Origin: Pyrenophora tritici-repentis
Taxonomy: Eukaryota; Ascomycota; Dothideomycetes; Pleosporales; Pleosporaceae
Direction of reading: 5' to 3'
Assembly (NCBI RefSeq): GCF_003171515.1
Contig: NC_089395.1
Location: 62,001-126,000 of the forward strand
Length of the DNA: 64,000 nucleotides
The notes beneath the pieces were generated by a model that worked only from the letters and a program-made list of their open reading frames with translations, ran no database searches and had not been told where the DNA came from. Position 1 is the first letter of the stretch; each line of letters starts with the position of its first letter. Of this stretch, positions 62,293 to 64,000 are shown in pieces. The position numbers and the translations under genes are program-made.

Positions 62293-63193
62293 TCTTAGGG
62301 TACGCAAATATGCTCAGCGGCAAGGGCTTGTTGCGGCGAGTAGTGGTGGACGAGTGTCATCTAGTCATCACATTAAGCGACTGGCGGCCGAAGCTGGCAC
62401 TGTTAAAGAATCTGCGGCTGCTGCCGTGTCCGATTGTGCTGCTCACAGCAACGCTCCCGCCGGTGAGAGAGGGCGAGCTGGCAACAAGCATGCTGCTTCC
62501 GTGCGCAACATACATCCGGGCGAGCACAGTCTGGCCGAACACGCAGTACTACGTGTCGTGGTGCGAGCGTGGCAAGGCACAGGAGACGGCGCTAGCAATG
62601 TGTCGAAGACAGCAGCAGCTACTGCTCCACAGAGGAGAGAAGGGCGTGGTGTACTGTCGCAGCAAGCAGCAGTGCGAAGAGCTGGCCGAGGCGCTCAGGT
62701 GCGCGTGCTATCACGCTAGCGACATAGAGCGAGTGGAGCGATTGAAGCAGTGGCTGCTAGACGGAGGGCTGATCGTGGCTACGTCGGCGCTGGGCACAGG
62801 GGTCGACTTCCCGGGGATCATGTACATACTGCACGTAGGGATGCCGTGGAGCATGATCGACTATGCACAGGAGAGCGGGCGAGGCGGGCGAGCTGGCGAG
62901 AGGGTGGATGCCGTGGTGCTGGTAGAGAAGGGCGAGGTGGAGCGGACGATAAAGCAGAAGAGCAGCGACTTAGACGTGCAGGCTATAGGGATGTTCATCA
63001 TTAGCAGCGGGTGTAGACGAGGGCTAATGAGCGGCTACTTGGACGGTAGGCGGGTAGAGTGCAATGACTTGGAGACGGCTGGGTGCGACCGGTGCGGAGA
63101 GGGGGTTCGAGGGTGGCAGGACGAGCAGATGGAGGCGAACGCGGTGGCAGCAGGTGCAGGAGGTGCTAGGATATATAACTTATTGCAACGCTA

Positions 63194-64000
63194 ACGTGAG
63201 CGGCAAGCGAAACGCCCGGGTAAGCGAAACGCCCACCTTCTGCCAAGACCACCTCTCTCTCTACCTTTTATTTCATGTCTTATCAACCCGATCTTGAAGC
63301 GCTTTCTCCTGAAGACAGGATTGTCTTAGCTATTCAAGCAATGAAATCAGACGCGAATTTAAGTGATCGACGCGCTGCTGCAACCTATAGTGTTAGTAGA
63401 AGAACCCTTCGTGATCGACGCGCTGGAACTACTTCATAACGTGATACCTACGCCAACTCATCAAGGCTTTAGAGGCATGAAGAGGAGTAGTTATACAGTA
63501 TATAAGGAAGCTTGACGCACGAGGTTTTGCCCCTACACTTAGCTACGTACGTGAAATGGCCAACCAACTGCTAGCTGCCCGTAGTGGTGGCCAGGTCGGA
63601 GAAAAATGGGCTAGAAACCTAGTCAAGCGGAAGCCAGAGATCAAGTCTCAGGTAACTAGACAGCGCGATTATTAGAGAGTCTTGTGCAGTAATCTAGCTG
63701 TTATTAGCCCCTGTTCGACCTTGTACGTAACGTTAAAGCTTAGTACGGCATCCTAGACGAAGATACCTATAACTTTGACGAGACTGGCTTTCAGATGGGT
63801 ATTAGAGGGTCAGTTAAGGTGGTAATAGCGTCTGAGAGACGTCTTAAACCAATTGGGGTCCAGCCTAGCGATAGGGAGTGGGCAACCTTGATTGCCGCTA
63901 TCAACGCAAAGAGCTAGGTTGTCCCACCCTTCTTTATCTTCAAAGCAAGCACCACAATTAGGCCTAGTATCACAACCCTAAGGACTGGAGGATAGGCGTC
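63194..64000 (+). pseudogene. pogo/Fot-type transposon and transposase remnant (runs off right edge)
   Basis: ACGTGAGCGGCAAGCGAAAC directly after TA (63192-63193) looks like a pogo-type terminal repeat. The transposase starts at ATG 63275 (MSYQPDLEALSPEDRIVLAI) with an N-terminal helix-turn-helix (NLSDRRAAATYSVSRRTLRD), then TAA at 63437. Later pieces in other frames: FAPTLSYVREMANQLLAAR, VGEKWARNLVKRKPEIKSQV, and NFDETGFQMG, the first catalytic Asp region of the DDE domain. Several TAG/TAA codons replace expected Gln/Trp/Arg, again C-to-T type. The C-terminal fragment at 45439-45699 is from the same superfamily. Confidence 0.82.

Larger units (their letters stand above)
60308..63194 (+). pseudogene. 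RecQ-like DNA helicase remnant, split by a gag-only LTR element
   Basis: Left part (60308-60616): EQELALHAVINRQTPLVVVL then PTGGGKSLLFSVPA (Walker A). Next come a 1-base frameshift near 60447 and two TAG codons in the frame of ALIEDVVD and GINCTE, where Gln (CAG) is expected. Right part (62293-63194): VVVDECHLV (DECH), VLLTATLPP, GVVYCRSKQQCEELAEAL, VATSALGTGVDFPGIMYI and ESGRGGRAGE (motif VI), then a cysteine cluster AGCDRCGEG. The family resembles the helicases repeated near fungal telomeres. C-to-T stops, a frameshift and the insertion (duplication TCTTA) make it non-functional. The stop at 63192 coincides with the pogo end. Confidence 0.9.

Overview
This is a transposon island from a filamentous ascomycete. 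A pleosporalean (Dothideomycete) plant-associated fungus is likely, but that is inference. The evidence is 46-56 bp spliceosomal introns with CTAAT/CTAAC-like branch sites, Ty1/copia and chromodomain Ty3/gypsy elements, Tad-like LINEs, fungal hAT and pogo/Fot transposases, NLR-TPR debris, a RecQ-like helicase of the kind repeated near fungal telomeres, small cysteine-rich secreted proteins and a LysM protein. No tRNA, rRNA or CRISPR locus was seen. C-to-T changes at CpA/TpG (the RIP signature) mark the older debris, but not the young elements.

Layout. 1-14.4 kb is a nest. A Tad-like LINE on the minus strand is split by an intact-ended hAT (8167-13637), which is itself split by a second LINE (11020-13343). 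The LINE 3' end is hit by a copia-like element (copia-A copy 1), which carries a 162-bp MITE and a further copia element that runs off the left edge. 14.45-19.9 kb is a copia with identical LTRs (Copia-3). 20.1-20.7 kb is NLR-TPR debris. 20.7-24.2 kb is a decayed hAT hit twice by the same MITE. 24.4-28.1 kb is a well-preserved hAT with one clear intron. 28.8-45.4 kb is the gene-bearing core: two paralogous 8-cysteine secreted-protein genes face away from each other. Between and within them sit a copia nested in a MITE, a 7-kb self-primed chromovirus inserted about 35 bp upstream of one start codon, and a LINE in that gene's intron. A third small secreted ORF follows. 45.8-51.8 kb is a near-complete copia-A copy. 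51.8-59.4 kb is copia debris and a 105-bp minisatellite hit twice by one copia family at the same base. 59.6-60.0 kb is a one-LysM secreted protein. 60.3-63.2 kb is a RecQ-like pseudogene split by a gag-only LTR element. 63.2 kb to the end is a decayed pogo element.

How it fits together. Nearly all coding capacity is selfish DNA. The plausible host genes are the divergent cysteine-rich pair (28799-29131 and 42267-44179), the small secreted ORF at 45140 and the LysM gene at 59591. All four have N-terminal signal peptides and three have short introns, so this looks like an effector-type accessory region. Target-site duplications give a relative order of insertion, and identical or near-identical LTRs show that several elements are recent.
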